The notes under the pieces are model-generated. The model did no database searches, was not told where the DNA came from, and was given only the letters and a program-made list of their open reading frames with translations. Shown here piece after piece: positions 8,080-15,521 of a stretch of DNA of 42,520 bases; position 1 is the stretch's first letter, and the number at the start of each line of letters is the position of its first letter. Made by a program: the position numbers and the translations under genes. The stretch comes from Rhodanobacteraceae bacterium (GTDB lineage: Bacteria > Pseudomonadota > Gammaproteobacteria > Xanthomonadales > SZUA-5), in the NCBI GenBank assembly GCA_016717705.1, contig JADKFD010000048.1, positions 1 through 42,520 on the forward strand, in the 5' to 3' direction.

Positions 8080-9326
8080 GCCCGGCACCGCTGGCCATGC
8101 GCAATATCTGGCGCGAGGCGCTGGTCGAACTCAGCCGGCGCAAACTGCGCACCGGCCTGACCCTGCTCGGCTTGATCTTCGGTGTCGGCGCGATCGTCGC
8201 CATGCAAGGCGTCGGCGAGGGTTCGCGCCTGGAAGCGCTGGCGCTGGTCGAAGAACTCGGCCTGCACAACCTGATCGTGCGCGCCAAGGAGCAGGACACC
8301 GAGTCGCTGAAGGAGATCCGCCTGCGCAGCCTGGGCCTGACACGCGCCGATGCCAAGGCCGCGCTGGCCGTGGTGCCCGGCGCCGTCGAGGTCGCCGCCG
8401 AAAAGGAAATCCGCACCCATCAGGTGTACAGCGATGTCGGCAGCGGCGATGTGCAGGCCAGCGCGGTGGATCCGGCTTACTTCGAACTGGCCAGTCTGAA
8501 ACTCGGCAGCGGGCGCGCACTCAGCGAAGACGACGAGCGCAGTCTGGCCGCCGTTGCGGTGCTTGGCCACCAGGCCGCACGCACGCTGTTTCCGCAGGGC
8601 GATCCGGTGGGCCAACTGGTCAAGATCAACCACGCCTGGTTCGAAGTCGTCGGTGTGCTCGCCGATCGCGATCTGGCCAAGGACCAGTTCGAGGGCGTGC
8701 AATTGGGACTGGAGACCAACCGGGTTTTCGTGCCGCTCGCCAGCGCGCGGGCACGCCTGCGCTTCCAGCCGATGGAGGACGAGGTCGACCGCTTCTGGCT
8801 GCGCGTCGACGACCCCGAGCGCATCGTCGGTGGCTCGCGCGTGCTCGCGGCGGTGCTGGATCAGCGCCACGGCGGCATCGACGACTACAGCCTGATCGTG
8901 CCGGCGCAGCTGTATCGCCAGCACCAGCAGACGCAGCGCATCTTCCGCTTCGTGATGGCCGCGATTGCCGCAGTGAGCCTGCTGGTCGGCGGCATCGGCA
9001 TCATGAACATCATGCTTGCCAACGTGCTCGAACGCCGCCGCGAGATCGGCCTGATGCGCGCCATCGGCGCGCGGCGCAGCGACATCGTGCAGCAGTTCCT
9101 GCGCGAGACCGCGCTGATCTGCGCCATCGGCGCGGGTCTGGGCTTGCTGTTCGGCGGCCTGCTCGCCTATCTGATCGCCGCGCTGGCCGGTTGGCCGGTG
9201 GCCTGGGCGCCGCTGCCGGTGCTGCTGTCGGCGGCGACCTGCGCCGCCGTTGGCCTTGCTTTTGGCGTCTATCCGGCGCGCCAGGCGGCGGAGCTGGATC
9301 CGATTGCGGCGCTGCGCAGCGATTGA
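8076..9326 (+). CDS. MacB-like ABC transporter permease (FtsX/MacB_PCD)
   Basis: About 416-aa permease. An N-terminal transmembrane helix (TGLTLLGLIFGVGAIVAMQG) is followed by a periplasmic MacB core domain (about residues 50-280) and three C-terminal helices with the FtsX-like segments GGIGIMNIMLANVLERRREIGLMRAIGARR and the terminal PARQAAELDPIAALR. TTG 8076 overlaps the previous stop (TTGA) and has GGAG about 8 nt upstream; ATG 8097 is the alternative. Together with the ATPase and adaptors it forms a MacAB-like mechanotransmission exporter. No TolC gene is adjacent; the TolC-like gene at 13977 belongs to another operon. Confidence 0.9.
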   Translation: MSPAPLAMRNIWREALVELSRRKLRTGLTLLGLIFGVGAIVAMQGVGEGSRLEALALVEELGLHNLIVRAKEQDTESLKEIRLRSLGLTRADAKAALAVVPGAVEVAAEKEIRTHQVYSDVGSGDVQASAVDPAYFELASLKLGSGRALSEDDERSLAAVAVLGHQAARTLFPQGDPVGQLVKINHAWFEVVGVLADRDLAKDQFEGVQLGLETNRVFVPLASARARLRFQPMEDEVDRFWLRVDDPERIVGGSRVLAAVLDQRHGGIDDYSLIVPAQLYRQHQQTQRIFRFVMAAIAAVSLLVGGIGIMNIMLANVLERRREIGLMRAIGARRSDIVQQFLRETALICAIGAGLGLLFGGLLAYLIAALAGWPVAWAPLPVLLSAATCAAVGLAFGVYPARQAAELDPIAALRSD

Positions 9327-9339
9327 TCCTGGCTTTCTT

Positions 9340-9437
9340 GTGGAAGCGGGTTTACCCCGCGATGCCGTTTGCTTCTGTGGGAGCGGGTTTACCCCGCGAT
9401 GCCGTTTGCTTCTGTGGGAGCGGGTTTACCCCGCGAT
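9340..9437. repeat. Three tandem 37-bp REP units of the GTGGGAGCGGG type
   Basis: Exact 37-nt spacing of starts at 9340, 9377 and 9414. Each unit contains GTGGGAGCGGGTTTACCCCG followed by CGAT; the first copy has one substitution. The units are separated by GCCGTTTGCTTCT. The core is nearly the same as REP sequences known from Pseudomonas. No spacer diversity is seen, so this is not a CRISPR array. Confidence 0.85.
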
Positions 9438-9442
9438 CAAAG

Positions 9443-9517
9443 GCATCGCGCGCAAGCGCGCTCCTACATTCTTGCGTGGATTTTCGGCGAATTTGTAGGA
9501 GCGCGCTCGCGCGCGAT
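9443..9517. repeat. Family A paired REP-like element
   Basis: Inverted copies at 9443-9468 and 9493-9517 of TGTAGGAGCGCGC plus a palindromic tip. The 24-nt spacer TTCTTGCGTGG(ATTTTCGGCGAAT) is shared with other family A elements. It follows directly after the 37-bp tandem array, so two REP types are stacked between the convergent permease and phosphatase genes. Confidence 0.85.
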
Positions 9518-9531
9518 CGCGCTGCCCCGCC

Positions 9532-10230
9532 TCAAACCGCCGTCACCATCCCGCGCTGCTCCGGCGCCGCCAAGTGTGGCAAGGCATTGAGGCACGCCAG
9601 CTTCAGCCCGCCCTGGGTCAAGCGGTATTCGCACAGCGAGGTGTTCATGAAGCTCAAGTTGACGTCGATGAAAGTGGCATCGTCGAAACCCAGCACGCGC
9701 TGGCTGATCTGGCCCATCACGCCACCCGAGCTGACTGCCAGCACCGGCCCCTGCGGTAACCGCGCCTCGATTTCCGACAATGCCGCCCGCGTGCGCAGCT
9801 GGAACTCGGCGTAAGACTCGCTGACTCCGGCCAGCGTGCCTGCAGACCACGCCGCCAGCGTGGTGCGCAGCAGCGCCACCCACCGGCGTCTGTCGGTCGG
9901 GCACGCGCGCACCAACGCCAGCTCCGGGTGCTCGGGATGGTTGCTGGCAAAGATCTGCAGCATGTCGGCAAACCGGTACTCATCGAGACCAGGCAGCACT
10001 TCGACCGCCGGCAGAGTGCGTCCCGCCTGCGCGTACACCTCGCAGATCGCCTGCATGGTCTCGCGCTGGCGGCGCATGCGTCCGACCACCAGCGTCGAAA
10101 ATTCGCGCTGATGCGACAGCAGCCAATGCCCCAGATGGCGCGCCTGCTGGTGGCCCAGCGACGAGAGCTCGTCGTAGTTGTCCGGCGTGGCACCCGCCTG
10201 GCCGTGGCGCACCAGCGTGAGTTCGGTCAT
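9532..10230 (-). CDS. Histidine phosphatase family protein
   Basis: 232-aa branch of the phosphoglycerate-mutase-like histidine phosphatases. The catalytic LVRHGQAG motif (phospho-accepting His) is at residues 6-13, and the second catalytic His region is replaced by VLAVSSGGVMGQI, where the usual His after 'V(S/T)H' is not evident. The true start is ATG 10230 (MTELTLVRHGQ). The open frame continues upstream to 10410, but that part translates the heptad repeat. The lack of a clear second catalytic His (SSGGV rather than SHGG) makes activity uncertain. It stands alone, convergent with the ABC operon. Confidence 0.85.
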   Translation of the reverse strand: MTELTLVRHGQAGATPDNYDELSSLGHQQARHLGHWLLSHQREFSTLVVGRMRRQRETMQAICEVYAQAGRTLPAVEVLPGLDEYRFADMLQIFASNHPEHPELALVRACPTDRRRWVALLRTTLAAWSAGTLAGVSESYAEFQLRTRAALSEIEARLPQGPVLAVSSGGVMGQISQRVLGFDDATFIDVNLSFMNTSLCEYRLTQGGLKLACLNALPHLAAPEQRGMVTAV

Positions 10231-10240
10231 CTTCTTGGGT

Positions 10241-10554
10241 AAGTAGTGAGTAGTGAGTAAAACCCGGCGTAGCCGTGACTCCGGTGTGGATTGCAGCATA
10301 GCGGTCGGGTTGTAGATGCCGCCCTCGAAGTCCGTGCCACGGCGCGACGAGCGCGGGCTTGATTGGTGGGCTTTGCGTAGAGTGATCGCGCCGGCGCCGG
10401 TCTGGCGCAAGGCAGAGCGCCGGACGTCGCGCTAAACACACTGGGGCACAGGCGGGCCAGGACGCGCGTGTCCGGCCTACCAGCGAAGCGCCAACGAGAC
10501 CATCTCACTCCACTTCACCGGTTGTTACTCACTACTAACTATTCACTATTCACT
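10241..10554. repeat. Heptad-type inverted repeat H2 with a ~260-bp interior
   Basis: This entry also describes the 401-bp gap between the phosphatase and the oligopeptidase. The left arm 10241-10262 is AGTAGTG repeated with 7-nt period and ends in AGTAA. The right arm 10524-10554 is TTACTCA CTACTAA CTATTCA CTATTCA. The arms are complementary over about 20 nt. The interior has no convincing gene. A 12-bp direct repeat GGGGCACAGGCG (10443-10454 and 10561-10572) brackets the right arm. Confidence 0.7.
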
Positions 10555-10631
10555 GCCCTTGGGGCACAGGCGCGCCCGACCATGCGCCGCGCTAGCATCC
10601 GCGACCCCTCTTTTTCTGGCAGCACTCCCGC

Positions 10632-12810
10632 ATGCGCATCACCCTGCTCACCGCGCTGATCGTCAGCGCCCTCGCCGCCTGTTCCGAACCGGCTTCCGAT
10701 ACCACCATGGCTCCCAAAGACGCTGCTACTACTGCCACCGCTCCGGCCACGCCGGCGGCCCAGGCCAATCCTTTCCTGGTGCAGAGCACCCTGCCCTTCC
10801 AGGCTCCGCATTTCGATCTGATCAAGGACGAGCATTACGCGGCGGCGTTCGAAGAGGGCATGAAGCAGCAGCGCGCCGAGATCGACGCGATTGCCGCCAA
10901 TTCCGAGCCGGCCACCTTCGCCAACACCATCGAGGCGATGGAGCGCTCCGGCGCGGTGCTCTACCGCACCGCCAAGGTGTTCTTCAACCTGACCGAGTCC
11001 AACACCAACGAGACCATCCAGAAGGTCCAGGCCGAGGTGGCGCCCAAGCTGGCGCAGCACCAGGATGCGATCTTCCTCGACTCGGCGCTGTACGCCCGGG
11101 TCAAGGCGCTCTATGACGCGCGCGCCACGCTCGGCCTCGACGCCGAGTCGACGCGCCTGATCGAGCGTTACAACCAGAACTTCGTGCGCGGCGGCGCCAC
11201 CCTGGGCGACGCCGAGAAGGACCAGCTGCGCGCGCTCAACGAACAGCTGTCGACGCTGCAGACGCGCTTTTCCGAGCACCTGCTGAAGGACACCAATGCC
11301 AGCGCGCTGGTCGTCGACAGCGAGGCTGAGCTCGACGGTCTGTCGGCCGGCGATATCGCCGCAGCCGCCGAAACCGCCAAGGAACGCGGCCTGAGCGGCA
11401 AGTGGGTGATCGCACTGCAACTGCCGACGGGCCAACCGGCGCTGACCAATCTGAAAAACCGCAGCGTGCGCGAACGTCTGTTCAAGGCCTCGTCGACGCG
11501 CGGCAATCAGGGCAACGCCGAAGACAACAACGCGCTGATCATCGAGATCGCCAAGCTGCGCGCGCAGCGCGCCGAGCTGATGGGAACGGCCAACCACGCG
11601 GCCTTTACCCTGGAAGCGCAGATGGCGCAGACGCCGCAGAAGGTGCTCGACATGCTCACCGGCCTGGTGCCGGCCGCGCGTGTCAACGCCGAGGCCGAAG
11701 CCGCCAAGCTGCAGGCGATGATCGACGCCGAGAAGGGCGGCTTCACGCTGGAGCCGTGGGACTGGGCCTACTACGCCGAGAAGGTGCGCAAGGCCGAGTT
11801 CGACCTCGACGACGCCGCGGTGCGGCCGTACTTTGAACTCGAGCGCGTGCTCAACGACGGCGTGTTCTTCGCCGCCAACCAGCTGTTCGGCATCACCGCG
11901 AAGGAACGCAAGGACATGCCGGTCTACCACCCGGATGTGCGCGTGTTCGAGATCCTGAATGCCGACGGCTCGACCCTGGGCCTGTTCTACGCCGACTACT
12001 ACGCGCGGGCGAGCAAGCGCGGCGGTGCCTGGATGGACAGTTTTGTCGACCAGGCCGGTCTGCTCGGCACCAAGCCGGTGGTACTCAACGTGCTGAACGT
12101 GCCCAAGCCGCCGGCCGGCGAGCCGACGCTGCTCAGCTTCGACGACACCAACACGCTGTTCCATGAGTTCGGCCACGCGCTGCACGGATTGCTGTCGAAC
12201 GTGCGCTATCCCCTTGCTGACCGGCACCAGCGTCCCGCGCGATTTCGTCGAGTTCCCGTCGCAGTGGAACGAGAACTGGACGCTGCATCCGACCGTGCTG
12301 CGCAACTACGCCAAGCACTACCAGACCGGCGAGCCGATCCCGGAAGAGCTGATCAAGAAGATCGACAACGCCAGCAAGTTCAACCAGGGCTTCGCGACGA
12401 TGGAGTATCTCGGGGCGTCGCTGCTCGATCTGGAATGGCATCTGCAGGGCAGCGCCACGCCGATCGCCAATGCGCAGGACTTCGAGAAGGCCACGCTGGC
12501 CAAGTACGGCGTCGATTTCGCGCCGGTGCCGCCGCGCTATCGCAGCACCTACTTCGCGCATATCTGGCCGGGCGGCTACGGCTCGGGCTACTACAGCTAT
12601 CTGTGGGCCGAAGTGCTGGATGCCGACGCCAATGCCTGGTTCGAAGCCAACGGCGGCCTCAAGGCCGAAAACGGCGCGCGCTTCCGCGACCTGGTGCTGT
12701 CGCGCGGCGACACCAAGCCGCAGATGGACCAGTTCGTCGAGTTCGCCGGCCGCGAGCCGGACATCGCGCCGCTGCTGAAGCGTCGCGGTCTGGAGCAGAA
12801 GGCTCAGTAG
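10632..12810 (+). CDS. M3 family oligopeptidase (Dcp-like) lipoprotein, frameshifted
   Basis: Zinc metallopeptidase related to peptidyl-dipeptidase Dcp. The signal sequence ends in the lipobox LAAC (Cys about 17) followed by a Thr/Ala/Pro-rich linker, so an outer-surface or periplasmic lipoprotein is likely. The zinc motif HEFGHALHG is at 12162-12188. About 725 aa in total. The frame breaks at a four-C run (12210-12213): upstream reads ...LLSNVRYP, and the correct continuation LLTGTSVPRDFVEFPSQWNE lies in the next frame and runs to 12810. Removing one C restores the family sequence. The frame choice is supported by the conserved 'SGT.VPRDFVE(F/L)PSQ' segment of M3 enzymes. Monocistronic, followed by a strong terminator. 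Confidence 0.88.
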
Positions 12811-12812
12811 TT

Positions 12813-12838
12813 CCTTGCTGCGCTGACGCGCAGCAAGG
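12813..12838 (+). other. Perfect 11-bp hairpin directly after the M3 peptidase stop
   Basis: CCTTGCTGCGC, a 4-nt loop TGAC, then GCGCAGCAAGG. It begins 2 nt after the stop codon. There is no T-run, so it probably protects the mRNA 3' end or cooperates with the terminator at 12845-12913. Confidence 0.6.
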
Positions 12839-12844
12839 TAGGGG

Positions 12845-12913
12845 AAGGGCGCGGAGGGTGGAGATGCGATGGGCTTGCGGCCTGGCGCACTTCCACGCTC
12901 AGCGCCCTTTTTT
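12845..12913 (+). terminator. Rho-independent terminator of the M3 peptidase gene
   Basis: AAGGGCGC (12845-12852) pairs with GCGCCCTT (12902-12909). An inner stem (GAGGGTGGA with TCCACGCTC) extends it. Six T residues follow at 12908-12913. Confidence 0.7.
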
Positions 12914-12991
12914 GTAGGTCACGTTGACCCGCAAGGGTCTACGTGACACGCCGCGATGTCACGTAGGCCGTTCCGGCCAACGTGACCTACG
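12914..12991. repeat. Family B paired hairpin element
   Basis: Two inverted halves, 12914-12948 and 12957-12991. Each has an outer GTAGGTCACGTTG end, a short self-complementary tip, and an inner CTACGTGACA. The tips here are GACCC-GCAA-GGGTC and GGCC-GTTCC-GGCC. The same outer sequence occurs at 13836 and 30603 with different tips. It sits between the peptidase terminator and tetR. Confidence 0.85.
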
Positions 12992-12998
12992 ACCGGCG

Positions 12999-13026
12999 GT
13001 CGCGACGCACGCGTCGCTCCTACAAC
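12999..13026. repeat. Single family A variant arm
   Basis: On the minus strand: GTTGTAGGAGCGACGCGTGC followed by GTCGCGAC. It has the GTAGGAGCG head of family A but another palindromic tip. Confidence 0.6.
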
Positions 13027-13057
13027 CGCGACGCAGGGCAGCGGCCATACCGGCTCT

Positions 13058-13106
13058 TACTCACCACTCACCACTCACTACTCACTACTCATTCCTCATT
13101 ACTAAC
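13058..13106. repeat. Heptad tract H3 (unpaired C-rich arm)
   Basis: Seven consecutive 7-nt units of the type CCACTCA/CTACTCA, beginning TTACTCA and ending TTACTAA. The units contain almost no G. No complementary left arm is seen nearby; the closest G-rich counterpart is in H4 at about 15405-15420. It lies just upstream of the tetR promoter. The rest of the 12811-13164 gap is filled by the hairpins and family A and B repeats listed separately. Confidence 0.7.
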
Positions 13107-13127
13107 GACCTACCAGCACGCCATCCA

Positions 13128-13142
13128 TTGACACGATGTCAA
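13128..13142 (+). promoter_or_regulatory. TetR-type operator overlapping the tetR -35 box
   Basis: TTGACA-CGA-TGTCAA is a perfect 6-3-6 inverted repeat whose left half is a consensus -35. TACACT lies 13 nt downstream (13147-13152). The same layout recurs before the efflux operon at 13940. The position fits autorepression by the regulator encoded next to it. The short distance from this region to the ATG (13165) implies a very short or no 5' leader. Confidence 0.65.
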
Positions 13143-13164
13143 CGCATACACTATCGTCCACCCC

Positions 13165-13815
13165 ATGAACTATATCGCCGAACGTCGTCTGGAAGAAAAG
13201 GAAGCGCGTCGCAAGCAGATTGTCGATGCGGCGGAAGAGGTCTATGCCGATACCGGCTGGGACGAGCTGACCATCGATCAGGTTGCGCGTCGTGCGCGGC
13301 TGTCGCGGGCGTTGGTCTATGTCTATTTCAAGGACAAGTTCGATCTGCATTGCGCCATCTGCGAACGCGCGCTGCAACTGCTCGGTGATCGCTTCGAGCA
13401 GGCCGCGGCGCGCCACAAGCGCGGCCGCGATCAGGTCGAGGCGCTGGGCCGTTCCTATGTCGCCTTCTCGCAGGAAGTGCCGCACTACTTCCAGGCGCTG
13501 GCGCGCTTCGAGGCGCATTCGCCGACGCATGTCGAGGGCGAGAGCAACGAGGCGGCGTGCATGCTGGCGGGCCAGCGGGTGCACGCGATCATGGTCGAGT
13601 GCATCACGCTGGGCATGAACGACGGTTCGATCCGCGCCGACCTCGGCAATCCCTACCTGACCGCGGTGACGCTGTGGGGCTTCATGCACGGGATCATCCA
13701 GATCGCCGCGACCAAGGCCAACATGATGGCGGCCGATGGCATCAGCACGCAGCAGTTGATCGACCATGCGCTGCGGATGTCGAGTCTGGGCTTGAGCCCG
13801 AAGGATGTGGCGTGA
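13165..13815 (+). CDS. TetR/AcrR family transcriptional regulator
   Basis: 216-aa regulator. The N-terminal helix-turn-helix domain (RRKQIVDAAEEVYADTGW then LTIDQVARRARLSRALVYVYF, residues about 17-55) is a textbook TetR DNA-binding domain. The C-terminal part is a helical ligand-binding domain of unknown specificity. The start MNYIAERRLEEKEARR is preceded by a promoter with an embedded palindrome. It lies upstream of, and in the same direction as, the RND efflux operon; a near-identical palindrome precedes that operon. It is therefore the likely local repressor of its own gene and of the pump (inference). Confidence 0.92.
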   Translation: MNYIAERRLEEKEARRKQIVDAAEEVYADTGWDELTIDQVARRARLSRALVYVYFKDKFDLHCAICERALQLLGDRFEQAAARHKRGRDQVEALGRSYVAFSQEVPHYFQALARFEAHSPTHVEGESNEAACMLAGQRVHAIMVECITLGMNDGSIRADLGNPYLTAVTLWGFMHGIIQIAATKANMMAADGISTQQLIDHALRMSSLGLSPKDVA

Positions 13816-13835
13816 CTCGCGCACGTCGCGGCTTC

Positions 13836-13919
13836 GTAGGTCACGTTGTTCGCGCAGCGAACTACGTCACAACGACGCTCGCCTGTCACCTAGCTCGCAA
13901 GCGAGCAAGGTGACCTACG
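13836..13919. repeat. Family B paired hairpin element
   Basis: Inverted halves at 13836-13873 and 13884-13919 with the outer GTAGGTCACGTTG / AAGGTGACCTAC ends. The tips are GTTCGC-GCA-GCGAAC and GCTCGC-AA-GCGAGC. A run of seven T follows at 13924-13930, so the right half may also terminate tetR transcription. Confidence 0.82.
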
Positions 13920-13939
13920 TCCCTTTTTTTCACCCGAAA

Positions 13940-13954
13940 TTGACACGTGTCTAA
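13940..13954 (+). promoter_or_regulatory. TetR-type operator in front of the RND efflux operon
   Basis: TTGACACGTGTCTAA, with a perfect GACACGTGTC core, differs from the tetR operator by a one-base deletion and one insertion. It is followed by AACG and TACACG at the same spacing as at the tetR promoter (TTGACA-N13-TACAC). The -35-like half is again inside the palindrome, so binding would block RNA polymerase. Confidence 0.65.
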
Positions 13955-13976
13955 CGACTACACGAGCACCGAACAC

Positions 13977-15521
13977 ATGACGACGCGCCGATGGATTTTC
14001 GGAGTTTTGCTGGCCCTGGCCGCGGGGAGCGCATCGGCTGGCGATGACTATGCACAGCGCATCGCCGGCTACATTGCCGCCGGGCGCGAATCGAATCTGG
14101 CGCTGAATGCCGCCGGCGCCGATGTGCGCCGGGCGCAGGCGCAGCTCGACGAGGCGCGCGCGCGCTACCGGCCGGTGATCGCGCTGAGCGCCCGATACAG
14201 CGCAGCCGACGGCGGCCGCACGCAGGCACTCCCGGTCGGCGATCTGGTCAATCCGGCCTATCGCACGCTGAATGAGTTGCTGCAGGCGCAGGGCCAGCCG
14301 CCGCGCTTCGCCGACATCGACAACCAGGAGATCCGCTTCCTGCGCGAGCGCGAGCAGGACACGCGGCTGAGCCTGACCCAGCCGCTGTACGCACCGGCCA
14401 TCGGCGCCGGGATTGCCGCCGCTGATGCCACCCTGGCAGCCACCGACGCCGCGCGCGCAGCCTACGAGCGCACGCTGGCACGCGACATCGAGGTGGCGTA
14501 TCTCGACTGGCTGCGCGCCAATGCCTCGCTCAAGATCGTCGATGCCAGTCGCGAGCTGCTGGCGGAGAACCTGCGCGTCAATCAGGTGCTGCACGACAAC
14601 GGCAAGATCACACTGGACCAGGTGCTGCGCGCCAAGGCCGAGATGCTCGCCGTCGAGCAGCAGAGCCAGTTCGTCGGCAATGCGGTCACCCAGGCACGCA
14701 ACTATTTCAATTTCCTGCTCAACCGGCCGCTGGACACGGCGATCGAGGGCACCGAGACGCCCGATCCCGATGTCCACGCGCAGCAACAACTGGCGGCGCT
14801 CGGCGGCGATGCCGCGGCGCTGGATGTCGGCGAACTGGAACAGGCGGCGCAGCGCGCGCGTGCCGAAATGACGCAGATCGGCGCCCAGGTGCGCGCCGCC
14901 AGCGCCGGCATCGACGTCGAGCGCGCGAACACCCTGCCCACCATCGGCTTTGGCGTCGACGCCGGCATCCAGGGCGAGGACTACGGCTTCGGCTCCGGCC
15001 AGAACTACGCCATTGCCTCAGTGGTACTCGACTGGCGCATCGCCGACTTCGGCCAGAGCCGCAGCCGCGTCGCCGCCGCCCGTGCAACGCTGGAGCGCGC
15101 ACAAATTGCACGCAAAGAGGTGTCCAGCCAGATCGCGCTGGAAGTGCGTCAGGCGGCGGATCGACTGCGCACCTCGCAAGCCTCGCTGGCCACCGCGCAG
15201 GCACGCCAGAAGGCTGCCGCGGAGGGTTTTCGCATCGCCGCGCGCAAGCGCGACGCCGGCTCGATTGCGCAGGTCGAATTCATCGATGCGCGCAGCGCGC
15301 TGACCAGCGCCGAGCTCAATTTCAACCTGACCCGTTTCGATGTGCTCGTGCGACTGGCCGAGCTGCGCGCGGCGCGGCGTTGGGTATGTGAAGCAGTAGA
15401 AGATGTAGTGGTGAGTGGTGAAGCAGCAGCCGGCGAGCCCGAGAGCCTGCTGCCAGCAACCAACAACCAGCAACCAACAACCAACAACCAGGATCGACCG
15501 CCATGTTCCGCCCCATGCTGA
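13977..15521 (+). CDS. TolC-family outer-membrane efflux protein with repeat-derived C-terminus
   Basis: 514-aa outer-membrane factor. Signal peptide MTTRRWIFGVLLALAAGSASA, then two outer-membrane efflux (OEP) repeats with long alpha-helical hairpins (e.g. DDYAQRIAGYIAAGRESNLA and ELRAARRWV). It would give the channel for the adaptor and RND permease that follow. From about residue 470 onward the frame reads through heptad element H4, producing VVVSGEAAAGEPESLLPATN and a QQP/NNQ-rich tail, and overlaps the adaptor gene start by 19 bp. This tail is not family sequence. ATG 13977 is preferred over GTG 13947 because it gives a clean signal peptide. Confidence 0.9.
   Translation: MTTRRWIFGVLLALAAGSASAGDDYAQRIAGYIAAGRESNLALNAAGADVRRAQAQLDEARARYRPVIALSARYSAADGGRTQALPVGDLVNPAYRTLNELLQAQGQPPRFADIDNQEIRFLREREQDTRLSLTQPLYAPAIGAGIAAADATLAATDAARAAYERTLARDIEVAYLDWLRANASLKIVDASRELLAENLRVNQVLHDNGKITLDQVLRAKAEMLAVEQQSQFVGNAVTQARNYFNFLLNRPLDTAIEGTETPDPDVHAQQQLAALGGDAAALDVGELEQAAQRARAEMTQIGAQVRAASAGIDVERANTLPTIGFGVDAGIQGEDYGFGSGQNYAIASVVLDWRIADFGQSRSRVAAARATLERAQIARKEVSSQIALEVRQAADRLRTSQASLATAQARQKAAAEGFRIAARKRDAGSIAQVEFIDARSALTSAELNFNLTRFDVLVRLAELRAARRWVCEAVEDVVVSGEAAAGEPESLLPATNNQQPTTNNQDRPPCSAPC
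15388..15492. repeat. Heptad element H4 inside the TolC-like gene end
   Basis: The C-rich 3' arm consists of five units CAGCAAC/CAACAAC at exact 7-nt period (15454-15488). The G-rich 5' arm at about 15388-15427 includes GTAGTGGTGAGTGGTGAAGC. The inner ends (GCAGCAG / CTGCTGC) pair; pairing is imperfect further out. The element is translated as the C-terminal tail of the TolC-like protein and ends 10 bp before the adaptor ATG. Confidence 0.72.

Noticed and set aside
9340..9517. CRISPR array
   Set aside because: The 37-bp units are whole tandem repeats without variable spacers, each unit is a REP palindrome, and no cas gene is near.
10231..10410. N-terminal extension of the histidine phosphatase
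   Set aside because: The extension translates the H2 heptad arm (VLLTTHYLPKK), and the catalytic RHG motif is expected within the first ~12 residues, so ATG 10230 is the start.
12205..12220. Programmed ribosomal frameshift in the M3 peptidase
   Set aside because: No slippery heptamer plus downstream structure typical of regulated shifting is apparent, and M3 peptidases do not use one. A C-run indel explains it.
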